NCBI GenBank assembly: GCA_965279095.1
Contig: CBDIHH010000006.1
Coordinates: 744,001 to 808,000, forward strand
Reading direction: 5' to 3'
DNA from: CBDIHH01 sp965279095
GTDB taxonomy: Bacteria > Pseudomonadota > Alphaproteobacteria > Caulobacterales > Caulobacteraceae
DNA: 64,000 nt
The position numbers and the translations under genes were made by a program. Numbering within the stretch: the stretch's first letter is position 1; every line of letters begins with the position of its first letter. The notes below the pieces were generated by a model that saw only the letters and a list, made by a program, of their open reading frames with translations, was not told where the DNA came from and ran no database searches. Below are positions 1 to 8,154 of the stretch, one piece after another.

Positions 1-186
1 CAGCGCGCCCTTGGCGGTCAGGTCCGCGACAGCCTCGTCAAGTTCCGCCGGCTTGCGGGCCACGAGCACCACCTGGGCGCCGAACTCCCCCAGGGCTTCG
101 GCCACCTGCAGCCCGAGCCCGCGCGAGCCCCCGGTGACGATCGCCACCTGGCCCCTTAGGTCGAATAGCGACTGCAGCGTGGTCAT
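1..186 (-). CDS. SDR family oxidoreductase, N-terminal part (cut by window start)
   Basis: The first 62 residues of a short-chain dehydrogenase are present; the rest lies outside the window. After a short leader the chain has the Rossmann nucleotide-binding motif TGGSRGLG (T-G-x3-G-x-G) at about residues 18-25, followed by a typical beta-alpha unit ending in VLVARKP. It probably uses NAD(P)H for a ketone/alcohol interconversion on an acyl or polyketide-like substrate. It starts at an ATG five bases after the stop of the CoA-transferase, so it is the third gene of one minus-strand operon with the acyl-CoA dehydrogenase. That context suggests a 3-hydroxyacyl-type step in catabolism of an activated acid. 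Substrate cannot be inferred. Confidence 0.85.
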   Translation of the reverse strand, partial: MTTLQSLFDLRGQVAIVTGGSRGLGLQVAEALGEFGAQVVLVARKPAELDEAVADLTAKGAL

Positions 187-191
187 GCGGT

Positions 192-1328
192 CTAGTCCTG
201 AGCGCCGGCGAACTCGCGGCGGATGGCGTCGGTGTGTTGGCCGATGGCCGGCACGGGTCCGAAGCGGGGTTCCTCGCCGTCGCGGATCACCGGCGGGACC
301 GGCATGGACACCGCGCCCCCGGGAGTCTGCACCGTGATGCGCCGCAGATGCGGGTGGCGGGCGAAGTCGAGCACCGTGTTGACGGCCCCGAACGCGATCT
401 GGGCGGCGTCGAGCCGGGCGATCAGGGCCTCGCGGTCCAGGGCGCCGAAGCTGGCGGCGATCACCGCGTCGAGGGCCGGCCGGTTGGCGACCCGGGCGGC
501 GTTGCTGGCGAAGCGCGCATCGGCGGCGACGGCGGGCTCTTCCAGCACCCCGGCGCAGAAGCTGATCCACTCGCGCTCGTTCTGGATCGAGATCAGCACC
601 GGCGACCCATCGGCGCAGGCGTAGGCGCCGTAGGGGGCGATGGAGACGTGGTTCAGGCCGATGCGGGCCGGGTTGCGGCCAGTGGCCTCGGCCAGCATCA
701 GCGGCTGGGCCATCCAGTCGGCGATGGCGTCGAACAGCGACACCTGCAGGGCCTGGCCCTGGCCGGTGCGGCCGCGCGAGATGAGGGCTTCCAGCACCCC
801 CTGGTAGGCGTTCATGCCGGTGGTGATGTCGCAGACCGACACCCCGACGCGGCCCGGCCCCTCGGGCAGGCCGGTGATCGAGGCCAGGCCCGTCTCGGCC
901 TGCAGCAGCAGGTCGTAGCCCTTGCGGCGACTGTAGGGCCCGGTGGCGCCGTAGCTGGAGATGTCCACGGTGGTCAGTCGCGGGTAGGCCGCCCGCAGGG
1001 TGGCCGAGCCGAGGCCGAGGCGGTCGGTGGCGCCGGGGGCGAGGTTCTGCACGAACACGTCGGCGCGGGCGATCAGGGCGTCAAGCAGGGCGCGGTCGCG
1101 GGGGGCCTTGATGTCGAGGACCAGGGACTCCTTGCCCCGGTTCAGCCAGGCGAAATAGGACGAGGTCCCCGCGGCGGCGCCGTCGTAATCGCGGGCGAAG
1201 TCGCCCTCCGGCCGCTCGATCTTGATCACCCGCGCGCCTGCGTCGGCGAGGCGGGCGGTGCACATGGGCGCCGCCACCGCCTGTTCCAGGGCGACCACCA
1301 GGATACCCTCCAGGGGCCCCTTGCCCAT
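192..1328 (-). CDS. CaiB/BaiF (family III) CoA-transferase
   Basis: A 378-residue family III CoA-transferase, which moves CoA between acyl-CoA and a free acid through a covalent aspartyl intermediate. The N-terminal half holds the family signatures: LADAGARVIKIE, FAWLNRGKESLVLD, and a QNLAPG segment. The region YSRRKGYDLL carries the candidate catalytic Asp (K-G-Y-D). Length matches the roughly 380-400 residues usual for the family. The gene lies two bases downstream of the acyl-CoA dehydrogenase stop and five bases upstream of an SDR start, so the three are probably co-transcribed. The likely role is activation of a carboxylic acid that the neighbouring dehydrogenase then oxidises. The acid is unknown. 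Confidence 0.92.
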   Translation of the reverse strand: MGKGPLEGILVVALEQAVAAPMCTARLADAGARVIKIERPEGDFARDYDGAAAGTSSYFAWLNRGKESLVLDIKAPRDRALLDALIARADVFVQNLAPGATDRLGLGSATLRAAYPRLTTVDISSYGATGPYSRRKGYDLLLQAETGLASITGLPEGPGRVGVSVCDITTGMNAYQGVLEALISRGRTGQGQALQVSLFDAIADWMAQPLMLAEATGRNPARIGLNHVSIAPYGAYACADGSPVLISIQNEREWISFCAGVLEEPAVAADARFASNAARVANRPALDAVIAASFGALDREALIARLDAAQIAFGAVNTVLDFARHPHLRRITVQTPGGAVSMPVPPVIRDGEEPRFGPVPAIGQHTDAIRREFAGAQD

Positions 1329-1330
1329 GG

Positions 1331-2509
1331 TCAGTAGGACCGCGGCATGCCGAGCACGTGCTCGGACAGGTAGGAGAGGATCAGGTTGGTTGAGATCGGG
1401 GCTACCTGATAGAGGCGCGTCTCGCGGAACTTGCGCTCCACGTCATATTCCTCGGCGAAACCGAAGCCGCCGTGGGTCTGGATACAGGTGTCGCCGGCCT
1501 GCCAGGACGCCTCCGACGCCAGCAGCTTGGCGGTGTTGGCCTCCTCGCCGCAGGGCTTGCCCTCGTCGTAGAGGGCGGCGGCGCGATAGGTCATCAGCCG
1601 GGCCGCCTGCGACTGGGCGTAGGCGCGGGCGATGGGGAACGACACCCCCTGATTCTGGCCGATGGCGCGGCCGAACACCACCCGCTCCTTGGCGTAGGCC
1701 ACCGACTTGTCGGTGAACCAGCGGGCGTCGCCGATGCATTCGGACGCGATCAGGATGCGCTCGGCGTTCATGCCGTCGAGGATGTAGCGGAAGCCCTTGC
1801 CCTCCTCGCCGATCAGGCTGGAGGCGGGGATCTCCAGGTTGTCGAAGAACAGCTCGGTGGTGGCGTGGTTGAACATGGTGCGGATGGGGTTGATGGTCAG
1901 CCCCTTGCCGACCGCCTCGCGCATGTCGAGCAGGAACACCGACAGCCCCTCGGTCTTGCGGGTGACCTGATCCTTGGGGGTGGTTCGGGCCAGCAGCAGC
2001 ATCAGGTCGGAGTGCTCGGCCCGCGAGATCCACACCTTCTGGCCGTTGACGACATAGGTGTCGCCCTTGCGGACCGCGGTGGTGGTGATGCTGGTGGTGT
2101 CGGTGCCCGCGGTGGGCTCGGTGACGCCGAAGGCCTGCAGACGAACCTCGCCGGTGGCGATCTTGGGCAGCCAGGTGGACTTCTGCTCGGGGCTGCCGTG
2201 TCGCAGCACCGTGCCCATGGTGTACATCTGGGCGTGCAAAGCGGCGGCGTTGGCCCCCGAGGCGTGCACCTCCTCCAGGATGGCGCAGGCCACGGTGATT
2301 CCCAGCCCTGAGCCGCCGTATTCCTCCGGGATCAGCACGCCCAGATGGCCGGCGTCGGTCATCGCCTTGACGAAGTCGGTGGGGTAGGCCCGCTCACGGT
2401 CCAGGGCGCGCCAGTATTCCCCGGGGAAGCCGGCGCACAGCTGCTGCACGGCCTCGCGGATCTGGGCGATGGAGTCCTCGTCCAGCACGTGGTGGGTGGC
2501 TTCGCTCAT
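1331..2509 (-). CDS. Acyl-CoA dehydrogenase
   Basis: A 392-residue FAD-dependent acyl-CoA dehydrogenase with the three usual domains. The N-terminal helical part has LIPEEYGGSGLG; the middle beta domain has FGVTEPTAGTDTTSI and VNGQKVWIS (FAD and substrate binding); the C-terminal helical domain has RAIGQNQGVSFPIA and IQTHGGFGFAEEYDVER. At the C-terminus the usual Y-E-G-T segment reads QVAPIST, as in a branch of the family often seen beside CaiB-type transferases; its substrate range is uncertain. I chose the ATG at 2509 because the alignable N-terminus begins MSEATHHV; an upstream in-frame extension is possible but unlike the family. First gene of a minus-strand operon divergent from a LysR regulator. 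Confidence 0.93.
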   Translation of the reverse strand: MSEATHHVLDEDSIAQIREAVQQLCAGFPGEYWRALDRERAYPTDFVKAMTDAGHLGVLIPEEYGGSGLGITVACAILEEVHASGANAAALHAQMYTMGTVLRHGSPEQKSTWLPKIATGEVRLQAFGVTEPTAGTDTTSITTTAVRKGDTYVVNGQKVWISRAEHSDLMLLLARTTPKDQVTRKTEGLSVFLLDMREAVGKGLTINPIRTMFNHATTELFFDNLEIPASSLIGEEGKGFRYILDGMNAERILIASECIGDARWFTDKSVAYAKERVVFGRAIGQNQGVSFPIARAYAQSQAARLMTYRAAALYDEGKPCGEEANTAKLLASEASWQAGDTCIQTHGGFGFAEEYDVERKFRETRLYQVAPISTNLILSYLSEHVLGMPRSY

Positions 2510-2558
2510 GGCGTCCTCGCTGTTCAGCCTGGGTGTATGGCCCGGCGACGGGCCCTCC

Positions 2559-2587
2559 AATAGCCAATCGGCCCGCTATCAGCTATT
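2559..2587. promoter_or_regulatory. Inverted repeat between acyl-CoA dehydrogenase and LysR gene, candidate LysR operator
   Basis: The divergent promoter region holds ATAGC at 2560-2564 and GCTAT at 2575-2579, an inverted repeat with a 10-base spacer. A second GCTATT follows at 2582-2587. An interrupted dyad with T and A near the ends is typical of LysR-type binding sites. It lies between the two divergent starts (2509 and 2598), where LysR proteins usually bind. The assignment is inference from motif and position. Confidence 0.45.
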
Positions 2588-2597
2588 CCCGTTCGGC

Positions 2598-3515
2598 ATG
2601 GAGATCCGCCAGCTTCGCTATTTCGTCCAGGTCGCCCGCTCCGGGGGGTTCTCGGCGGCGAGCCTGGCCCTCGACGTGGCCCAGCCGGCGCTGAGCCGCC
2701 AGGTCAAGGCGCTGGAGCAGGAACTGGGCGTGTCATTGTTCCACCGCACGGGGCGGGGCGCGACCCTGACCGTGGCGGGCCGCCTGCTGCTGGAGGGCGC
2801 CGACGCCATCCTGAAGGAGGCGGGCCGGGTCACCGACGAGCTTCGCGCCCTGGGCGGCGTCGCCGCCGGCAGCGCCGTGGTCGGCGCCCCGCCGACGGTG
2901 GGCCGGGTGCTGACGGTGGGGCTGATGCGCCGCTTCCGCCAGGAGCATCCCCGGCTCGACCTGCGGGTCGTCGAGGGGCTGAGCGGCCACATGGCCGACT
3001 GGCTGCGCACCGGCAAGGTGGACGTGGCGGTGCTGTTCGAGGACCCCAAGGTCGCCGCGGTCATGGCCGAGCCGGTGGTGGAGGAGAGCCTGGCCGCGGT
3101 GGGTCGCCCGGGCGCCGCCCCCGGCGACGTGTTGCGTCTCGCCGAGCTGGAGGGTCGACCCCTGGTGCTGCCGAGCCGGGCCCACTCCCTGCGCCGGTTG
3201 ATGGAGGAGGCGGCCGCCCGCGCCGGGTTCCGCCTGACCATCGGCTTCGAGATCGACAGCCTGCACGCGATGCTGGAGGCGGCGCGTCAGGGCCTGGGTC
3301 TGACCATTGTTCCCCTGGCCTCGGTGCGCGAGGACCTGGCGCGCGGTGACCTGGCCGCCTGGCCCATCGTCGAGCCGGAGGTGACGCGGGTGCTCTACAT
3401 CGGCGCGGCCGCCCAGAGGAGCGACGGGGTCGCCCTCGGCCGGCTGGCCGCCCTGGTGCGCGAACAGATGCTGCTGGTGGCCCGGGACGGCGCCTGGCGC
3501 CCGGTGGCGCGATAG
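2598..3515 (+). CDS. LysR family transcriptional regulator
   Basis: A 305-residue LysR-type regulator. The N-terminal winged helix-turn-helix occupies about residues 1-60 (MEIRQLRYFVQVARSGGF, QPALSRQVKALEQELG, LFHRTGRG). The C-terminal periplasmic-binding-like effector domain follows from about residue 90. It resembles the NAC/CynR-like branch in length and layout. An in-frame upstream extension to 2469 exists, but the family starts at MEIRQLRYF, so the ATG at 2598 is chosen. It is divergent from the acyl-CoA dehydrogenase operon and probably controls it in response to a CoA ester or free acid. The inverted repeat in the shared promoter fits this. Effector unknown. Confidence 0.92.
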   Translation: MEIRQLRYFVQVARSGGFSAASLALDVAQPALSRQVKALEQELGVSLFHRTGRGATLTVAGRLLLEGADAILKEAGRVTDELRALGGVAAGSAVVGAPPTVGRVLTVGLMRRFRQEHPRLDLRVVEGLSGHMADWLRTGKVDVAVLFEDPKVAAVMAEPVVEESLAAVGRPGAAPGDVLRLAELEGRPLVLPSRAHSLRRLMEEAAARAGFRLTIGFEIDSLHAMLEAARQGLGLTIVPLASVREDLARGDLAAWPIVEPEVTRVLYIGAAAQRSDGVALGRLAALVREQMLLVARDGAWRPVAR

Positions 3516-3528
3516 GGACGGCCGCGCC

Positions 3529-3771
3529 TCAGACGAAGAAGGCGGACTTCAGGCCCAGGCGCCGGTCGAGACGGGCCACCGTGGTCGACATCAAGGGATC
3601 GCTGTCCTGGATGAAGACCTCGGTCACGGCGGCGCCCTGCGCGGCGACGATCCGCGCCAGCTGGTAGAGGTTGTCGCCGGAGGGAACCTGGGTGAGCGTC
3701 ACCTGGCAGCCCTGGGCCCGGGCCCAGGCGAGGTAGTCGGCTACGGTCGGCCATAGGCTCCAGTCGCGCAT
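3529..3771 (-). CDS. Small protein, possible HicA-like partner
   Basis: An 80-residue protein whose ATG lies one base after the stop of the 94-residue protein upstream, so both are translated from one mRNA. I do not recognise it with certainty. The second half (LMSTTVARLDRRLGLKSAFF) resembles the end of HicA-type mRNA interferases, where a conserved T-x2-x-I-x-R-x-L-G-L stretch closes the double-stranded-RNA-binding fold. The catalytic His and flanking Gly expected in the first beta strands of HicA (G-S-H) are not obvious here. It could be a diverged HicA toxin, an inactive relative, or an unrelated conserved protein. Confidence 0.6.
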   Translation of the reverse strand: MRDWSLWPTVADYLAWARAQGCQVTLTQVPSGDNLYQLARIVAAQGAAVTEVFIQDSDPLMSTTVARLDRRLGLKSAFFV

Positions 3772-3772
3772 G

Positions 3773-4057
3773 CTAGGCCACCAGGGCGAAGGCGCAGCGC
3801 ACGGCGCTGGTCTGCGAGGGCGGCGCGGGCTGGAACGCCCCGGCGCGGTGCGGCCACAGGTGCTGGAAATAGGGCAGGGCCGGGGGCAGGGCGCTCAGGT
3901 CACCCTGCGCGGCCTCCTGCGCGACGGCCAGGTCCCAGCGGGCGATCAGGTCCTTGAGGTGCTCGGCCTGGACGCCCAGGTCATGCTCCAGGCCCTGGGC
4001 CAGCCAGAAGTCGCCCTCGCGGAAAATCACCACCCGAAGCTCGACATCTTGGGTCAT
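3773..4057 (-). CDS. Small protein with HicB-like N-terminal fold
   Basis: A 94-residue protein. Its first half (residues about 5-40; VIFREGDFWLAQGLEHDLGVQA) reads like the partial RNase H fold of HicB antitoxins: a short beta strand, a glycine turn, then a strand ending E-H-D-x-G. No helix-turn-helix follows; the C-terminus is Pro/Ala-rich. Its ATG overlaps the stop of the NmrA-like gene by the ATGA arrangement at 4054-4057, and its own stop is one base before the next gene. This tight small-gene pair is what an antitoxin-toxin operon would look like, but the identification rests on pattern only. Confidence 0.6.
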   Translation of the reverse strand: MTQDVELRVVIFREGDFWLAQGLEHDLGVQAEHLKDLIARWDLAVAQEAAQGDLSALPPALPYFQHLWPHRAGAFQPAPPSQTSAVRCAFALVA

Positions 4058-4824
4058 GGCAGGGGCTCGCGCGGGGAGGGGGACGCGTCCGGCGTCAGGC
4101 GCCGCTGGGCGCTGGCGTAGGCGCCGGGGGCGAGGGTGCGGGTGTTGTAGATCTCGCAGGTGGCGCCCAGCATGGAGGCGATATCGAAGTCCGCGGCGAA
4201 TCCCGCAGGGGCGGCGGCCCCCGTGGGGCCCACCAGGGCCACGGTCAGGTCGGCCAGAAAGGCGGCCACGTCGGCGCGGGCGATGTCCTCGCCGAAGGCG
4301 ATGCGATCGCCCTGCAGGATGCGCACCCCCTGCTCGCCGCCCGCGCGGTCCCGCAGGCCCAGCGCCCGGACCACCACATAGGGCAGGCCGCTGGCGCGCA
4401 GGTGGTCCTCGCCCCTCAGCTTCCACTTCAGGATGCTGCGGAAGGTGCAGTTGTGCGGGTGCTCGCCCTGGGTGACCGCCGCCGACGACAGCAGGATCAT
4501 CAGCCGGGCGCCGGCGGCCCGGGCGGCGTCGGCGGTGCGGGCGACCCCCTGGAAGTCCACCTCCTGGGGCACGACGCCGCCCAGATTGGTGGCCGCGGCG
4601 GTGAACAGCACGGCGTCGACGTCGCGCACGGCGGCCGCGATGTCGTCGGCGCTGCGCAGGTCGCCGGCGATCACCTCGACCTGCGGCGGCAGGGCGGCGG
4701 CGGCCGGGTCGCGGACCATGACCCGGACGCGCAGGCCGCGCTCCAGCAGCCTGTCCGCGGCCAGACGGCCGACGCGACCCGTGGCCCCGAGTAGTAGAAT
4801 GAGCGAAGGAGGGGCGTCGGCCAT
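4054..4824 (-). CDS. NmrA-like / NAD(P)-binding SDR (atypical)
   Basis: A 256-residue atypical SDR. It opens with an NAD(P)-binding GATGRVGRLAADRLLERG motif (G-x2-G-x2-G), then RVMVRDP, as in NmrA and related redox-sensing or reductase proteins. The strand LMILLSSAAV follows in the middle, and the chain contains LKWKLRGEDHLRASGLPYVVVR, typical of NAD(P)H-dependent isomer or flavin reductase-like members. The classical YxxxK pair is not evident, as usual for NmrA-like proteins. The ATG at 4824 is chosen because the protein begins sensibly just before the Rossmann motif. Its stop overlaps the next small gene, so it heads a three-gene minus-strand operon. Function is open: sensor or reductase. 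Confidence 0.85.
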   Translation of the reverse strand: MADAPPSLILLLGATGRVGRLAADRLLERGLRVRVMVRDPAAAALPPQVEVIAGDLRSADDIAAAVRDVDAVLFTAAATNLGGVVPQEVDFQGVARTADAARAAGARLMILLSSAAVTQGEHPHNCTFRSILKWKLRGEDHLRASGLPYVVVRALGLRDRAGGEQGVRILQGDRIAFGEDIARADVAAFLADLTVALVGPTGAAAPAGFAADFDIASMLGATCEIYNTRTLAPGAYASAQRRLTPDASPSPREPLP

Positions 4825-4946
4825 GCGCCCTGCTAGCGCATCGACCGGCCATGGGCCATGGCGCGTTGCGCGCTGACCGCCTGTCGGCGCCCTGGGACAC
4901 CGAGTCACCTGCCCATGGCTTCGTGCAGCCCAAACATGTCCGAATT

Positions 4947-5024
4947 CCCCGCGGAAGCGGGGACCCAGACTTGGCCTTGAGCACAGGCGCCTGCCGCAAA
5001 GCCTGGGCCCCCGCTTCCGCGGGG
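4947..5024. repeat. Family A intergenic hairpin repeat
   Basis: Two arms, 4947-4968 and 5003-5024, are inverted copies with one mismatch in 22 bases. They share the GGGACCCAG / CTGGGCCCC core. The arms are separated by a short loop region, so the RNA can fold into one long stem. The same design recurs near 9412, 33872 and 49062. It lies between the NmrA-like gene (start at 4824) and the Bcr/CflA transporter (end at 5071), both on the minus strand; the interval is about 250 bases and holds no gene I can support. Confidence 0.8.
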
Positions 5025-5070
5025 GATGCGGATAAAGGGATGATGGATCACACAGCCATGGAGGCGAATA

Positions 5071-6345
5071 CTAGTCGGCGGCGCCCGGCGGGCGATGCGA
5101 CGTGAACAACCGGCCCCGCTCGGTGACCAGGACCGTCGCCAGGGCGCAGACGCCCAGGGCCAGGAAGCCGATCAGCAGGGGCATGGTCGTGCCGTCGAAG
5201 CTCTGGCCGATCACCGTGCCCAGGGCCGCCGCCCCGATGGTGGTGACGAAGCCCTGCACCGACGAGGCGGTGCCGGCGATGTGGCCCATGGGGTCCATGG
5301 CCATGGCGTTGAAGTTGGGGCCCACCAGGCCGAAGCAGAACAGGGTCACCGAGAGCAGGGCGAGGAAGCTGAGCACCGTGTCGTGTCCGAGGGCCGCCAG
5401 CAGCAGGTGGATCGCCGCCAGGACGATCATCGCCAGCAGGGCGCTGTGCGAGACCCGGCGGGACCCTAGCCGCTCGACGATCCGCGAGTTCAGCAGCGAG
5501 GCCGAGGCGAGGAACACGCCGATGCCGGCGAAGGCGAGGGGGAACAGACCCCCCAGGGGATAGACCTGGGTGAAGATCTGCGCCGCGCTGTTCACGAAGC
5601 CGAACATCATCGACAGCATCAGGGTGGAGCCGATCATATAGCCCAGGGACAGGCGGTTGCTCAGCACCTCGCCGAAGGCCTGGAAGATGCGTTGCGGCGA
5701 CAGGGGCAGGCGGTCCTGGGGATGCAGGCTCTCGGGCAGGCGCAGCCAGACCACGGCGAACAAGGCCGCCCCGAACAGGGCCAGGACCAGGAAGATCACC
5801 GGCCAGGGGGCGACGCTGACGACGGCCTGGCCCAGGGCTGGGGCCATGATCGGGATGGCCATGAACACGATGAACACCAGCGACATCACCCGCGCCATCT
5901 GGCGCCCGGCGTACTGGTCGCGGACGATGGAGACGGTCAGCACCCGGGTGGCCGAGGCGCCGGCGCCCTGGGCGAACCGGGCCAGGAGCATCAGCTCCAT
6001 CGACGGCGCGGCGGCCGCCGCGAGGCTGAACACCACATAGACGCCGATCCCCGCCAGCAGCACCGGTCGCCGGCCGAAGCGGTCGGACAGGACGCCGTAG
6101 AACAGCTGGCCGGCGCCGAGCCCGGCGACATAGACGCTGATGATCAGCTGCGCCTGGGTGATGCTGGCGAGGCCCAGGCTGCTGGCCATGGCCGGCAGGG
6201 CCGGCAGCATGGTGTCGATGGCCAGGGCGTTCATGGCCATCAGGGCCGCCATCAGCGTCACGAAACCGCCGAAGGGCAGGGCGGGCCGCCGCCGCGCCGG
6301 CGCCCTGCCGATGGTCGAATCGTCGCGAATGACCGCCTCCCGCAT
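5071..6345 (-). CDS. Bcr/CflA-type multidrug efflux MFS transporter
   Basis: A 424-residue major facilitator protein with 12 predicted hydrophobic segments, in the drug:H+ antiporter DHA1 Bcr/CflA group. The start of the second helix region has MAMNALAIDTMLPALPAMA. The loop between helices 2 and 3 has FYGVLSDRFGRRPVLL, the MFS motif A (G-x3-D-R-x-G-R-R). It acts in the inner membrane to pump out small drugs or metabolites. A GTG at 6396 would extend it by 17 residues; I prefer the ATG at 6345, near the start of the alignable region. It is divergent from the exported methyltransferase at 6443. A family A repeat lies just beyond its 3' end. Confidence 0.88.
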   Translation of the reverse strand: MREAVIRDDSTIGRAPARRRPALPFGGFVTLMAALMAMNALAIDTMLPALPAMASSLGLASITQAQLIISVYVAGLGAGQLFYGVLSDRFGRRPVLLAGIGVYVVFSLAAAAAPSMELMLLARFAQGAGASATRVLTVSIVRDQYAGRQMARVMSLVFIVFMAIPIMAPALGQAVVSVAPWPVIFLVLALFGAALFAVVWLRLPESLHPQDRLPLSPQRIFQAFGEVLSNRLSLGYMIGSTLMLSMMFGFVNSAAQIFTQVYPLGGLFPLAFAGIGVFLASASLLNSRIVERLGSRRVSHSALLAMIVLAAIHLLLAALGHDTVLSFLALLSVTLFCFGLVGPNFNAMAMDPMGHIAGTASSVQGFVTTIGAAALGTVIGQSFDGTTMPLLIGFLALGVCALATVLVTERGRLFTSHRPPGAAD

Positions 6346-6442
6346 GAGCCGGACGATGGGCGCGCCGGCGATCGACGCCGGACTCGACTGCGCCACGGGC
6401 GTTGCTATCGTCGTCCGGGACAGTCAACGCAAGAGGCTCGCC

Positions 6443-7189
6443 ATGCATCGCACCTTTCTCGCCCCCTTCCTGGCCGCCCTCGCCCTGGCGACGTCGGGCC
6501 CGGCCGCGGCGGCCCCCGCCGACCTCGCCGCGGCCCTGGCCGACACCGGCCGTCCGGCGGCGGATGTCGCCCGCGACGCCGCCCGCAAGCCGGCTGAGTT
6601 GCTGGCCCTGGCCGGGCTGAAGTCGGGGGACAAGGTCGCCGACCTGGTCATGGGGGGCGGCTATTTCACCCGCATCCTGTCGGCCGCCGTAGGACCTCAG
6701 GGCCGGGTCTATGCCTATCAGCCGGCCGAGTTCATCAAGTTCCAGGCCAGCTACGGCGAGAGCCTGAAGGCGGTCTCGGCCCTGCCCAACGTCACGCCCC
6801 TGGACGCCAGCCTGCCCGCCCTGGATCTGCCGGACGGCCTGGACCTGGTGCTGACCGTGCAGAACTACCACGACCTGCACCTGAAATCGTTCCCGGCCGA
6901 CACGGCGACCAAGGTCAATGCCGAGATCTTCAAGGCGCTGAAGCCCGGCGGCGTCTATCTGATCGCCGATCACGCGGCCGCCCCCGGCGCCGCCCTGGCG
7001 ACGGCCGACACCCTGCACCGCATCGACCCCGCCGTCGTGCGGCGCGAGGTGGAGGCCGCGGGCTTCACGTTCGACGGCGACAGCGCCCTGTTGCGCGCGC
7101 CGGCCGACCCGCACACCGCCAACGTCTTCGACCCGGCCATTCGCGGCAAGACCGACCAGTTCGTCCTGAAGTTCCGCAAGCCGGGGTAG
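6443..7189 (+). CDS. Exported class I SAM-dependent methyltransferase
   Basis: A 248-residue protein with a signal peptide of about 22 residues (FLAPFLAALALATSGPAAAA, AxA cleavage) followed by a class I methyltransferase fold. Motif I reads VADLVMGGGYFTRIL, with the glycine run kept, at about residues 70-85. Acidic and LVLTVQNYHDL segments follow, and the C-terminal part has the KALKPGGVYLIADH motif near residue 170. It belongs to the COG4798-like predicted methyltransferases. Start chosen at the ATG just before the signal peptide, rather than the longer in-frame opening at 6140. If exported it would work where SAM is not supplied, which is odd and raises the possibility of a different cofactor or a moonlighting role. 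Confidence 0.85.
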   Translation: MHRTFLAPFLAALALATSGPAAAAPADLAAALADTGRPAADVARDAARKPAELLALAGLKSGDKVADLVMGGGYFTRILSAAVGPQGRVYAYQPAEFIKFQASYGESLKAVSALPNVTPLDASLPALDLPDGLDLVLTVQNYHDLHLKSFPADTATKVNAEIFKALKPGGVYLIADHAAAPGAALATADTLHRIDPAVVRREVEAAGFTFDGDSALLRAPADPHTANVFDPAIRGKTDQFVLKFRKPG

Positions 7190-7284
7190 TCCAGGCAAGC
7201 GTTCCCCAAAGCATCGCTAGGCGCGGCGGAGGGGGCCTGAGTATAGGGGGTTGATCGAGTCCATCCCCCTGACCGGAGCCGTCC

Positions 7285-8064
7285 ATGCCGCTTCTTCCCA
7301 CCGTCCTCGTCACCGGCGCGTCCAGCGGCATCGGCGCCCTCTATGCCGACCGCTTCGCCCGGCGCGGCCACCCGCTGGTGCTCGTCGCCCGACGCGGAGA
7401 GCGGCTGGAGACGATGGCCGCCGACATCCGCGCCCGGGGCGGCGAGGCCGAGGTGCTGGTCGCCGACCTGACGGCGCCCGCCGACCTGGCGCGGGTGGAG
7501 GAGCGGCTGCGGGCGGACGACATCGGCGTGCTGGTCAACAACGCCGGGACGGCCGGCCGCTCCACCTTCCTCAAGCCCGATCTGGCGGAGTTCCAGACCC
7601 TGATCGACCTGAACGTCACCGCCCCCACGCGCCTGGCCGGGGCCGCCCTGCCGGGCTTTCTGGCCCGCGGGGGCTGCGCCATCATCAACGTCGCCTCGGT
7701 GGTCGGCCTGATCCCGGAGATCGCCTTCGGGGCCTACGGCGCCACCAAGGCCTATCTGATCCATCTGTCGCAATCGATGCAGGCGCATGTGGACGGCCGG
7801 GTCTACATCCAGGCCGTCCTGCCCTGCCAGACCCGCACCGAGATCTGGGAGCGCACCGGCCGCGATCCCGACACCATACCGAACATGATGGACGCCGACG
7901 TCTTCGTCGACGCCGCCCTGGTCGGCTACGACCGCGGCGAGCTGATCACCATCCCGCCCCTGCCGGACGCCGGCCAGTGGGAGGCCTTCGACGCGGCCCG
8001 CAAGGCGATGACGCCGAACCTGGCGCAGGCCCATGCGGCGGCGCGGTATCAGCGGGGGGACTGA
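7285..8064 (+). CDS. SDR family oxidoreductase
   Basis: A 259-residue classical short-chain dehydrogenase. Cofactor motif VTGASSGIGALYA at residues 8-20; NNAG at about residue 90; catalytic Ser within VASVVG and the YGATKAY (Y-x3-K) pair near residues 150-157. Length and layout match the DltE/YdfG group. It stands alone on the plus strand between the exported methyltransferase and an exported esterase. The upstream spacer contains a GTATAGG -10-like motif near 7240. Substrate cannot be read from the sequence. Confidence 0.9.
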   Translation: MPLLPTVLVTGASSGIGALYADRFARRGHPLVLVARRGERLETMAADIRARGGEAEVLVADLTAPADLARVEERLRADDIGVLVNNAGTAGRSTFLKPDLAEFQTLIDLNVTAPTRLAGAALPGFLARGGCAIINVASVVGLIPEIAFGAYGATKAYLIHLSQSMQAHVDGRVYIQAVLPCQTRTEIWERTGRDPDTIPNMMDADVFVDAALVGYDRGELITIPPLPDAGQWEAFDAARKAMTPNLAQAHAAARYQRGD

Positions 8065-8154
8065 GGGCTCCCCGCCTCGTCCCGCCCTTGCGTTCGACCG
8101 CCCGCCCGCTAGCCTCCCGGTGGGCGGCGACCGCGCAGCCCGGGGGGACCGTCG

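Noticed and set aside
5048..7198. A 716-residue frame on the minus strand spanning the MFS and methyltransferase genes
   Set aside because: It crosses two real genes and shows only Arg/Gly/Pro-rich antisense composition.
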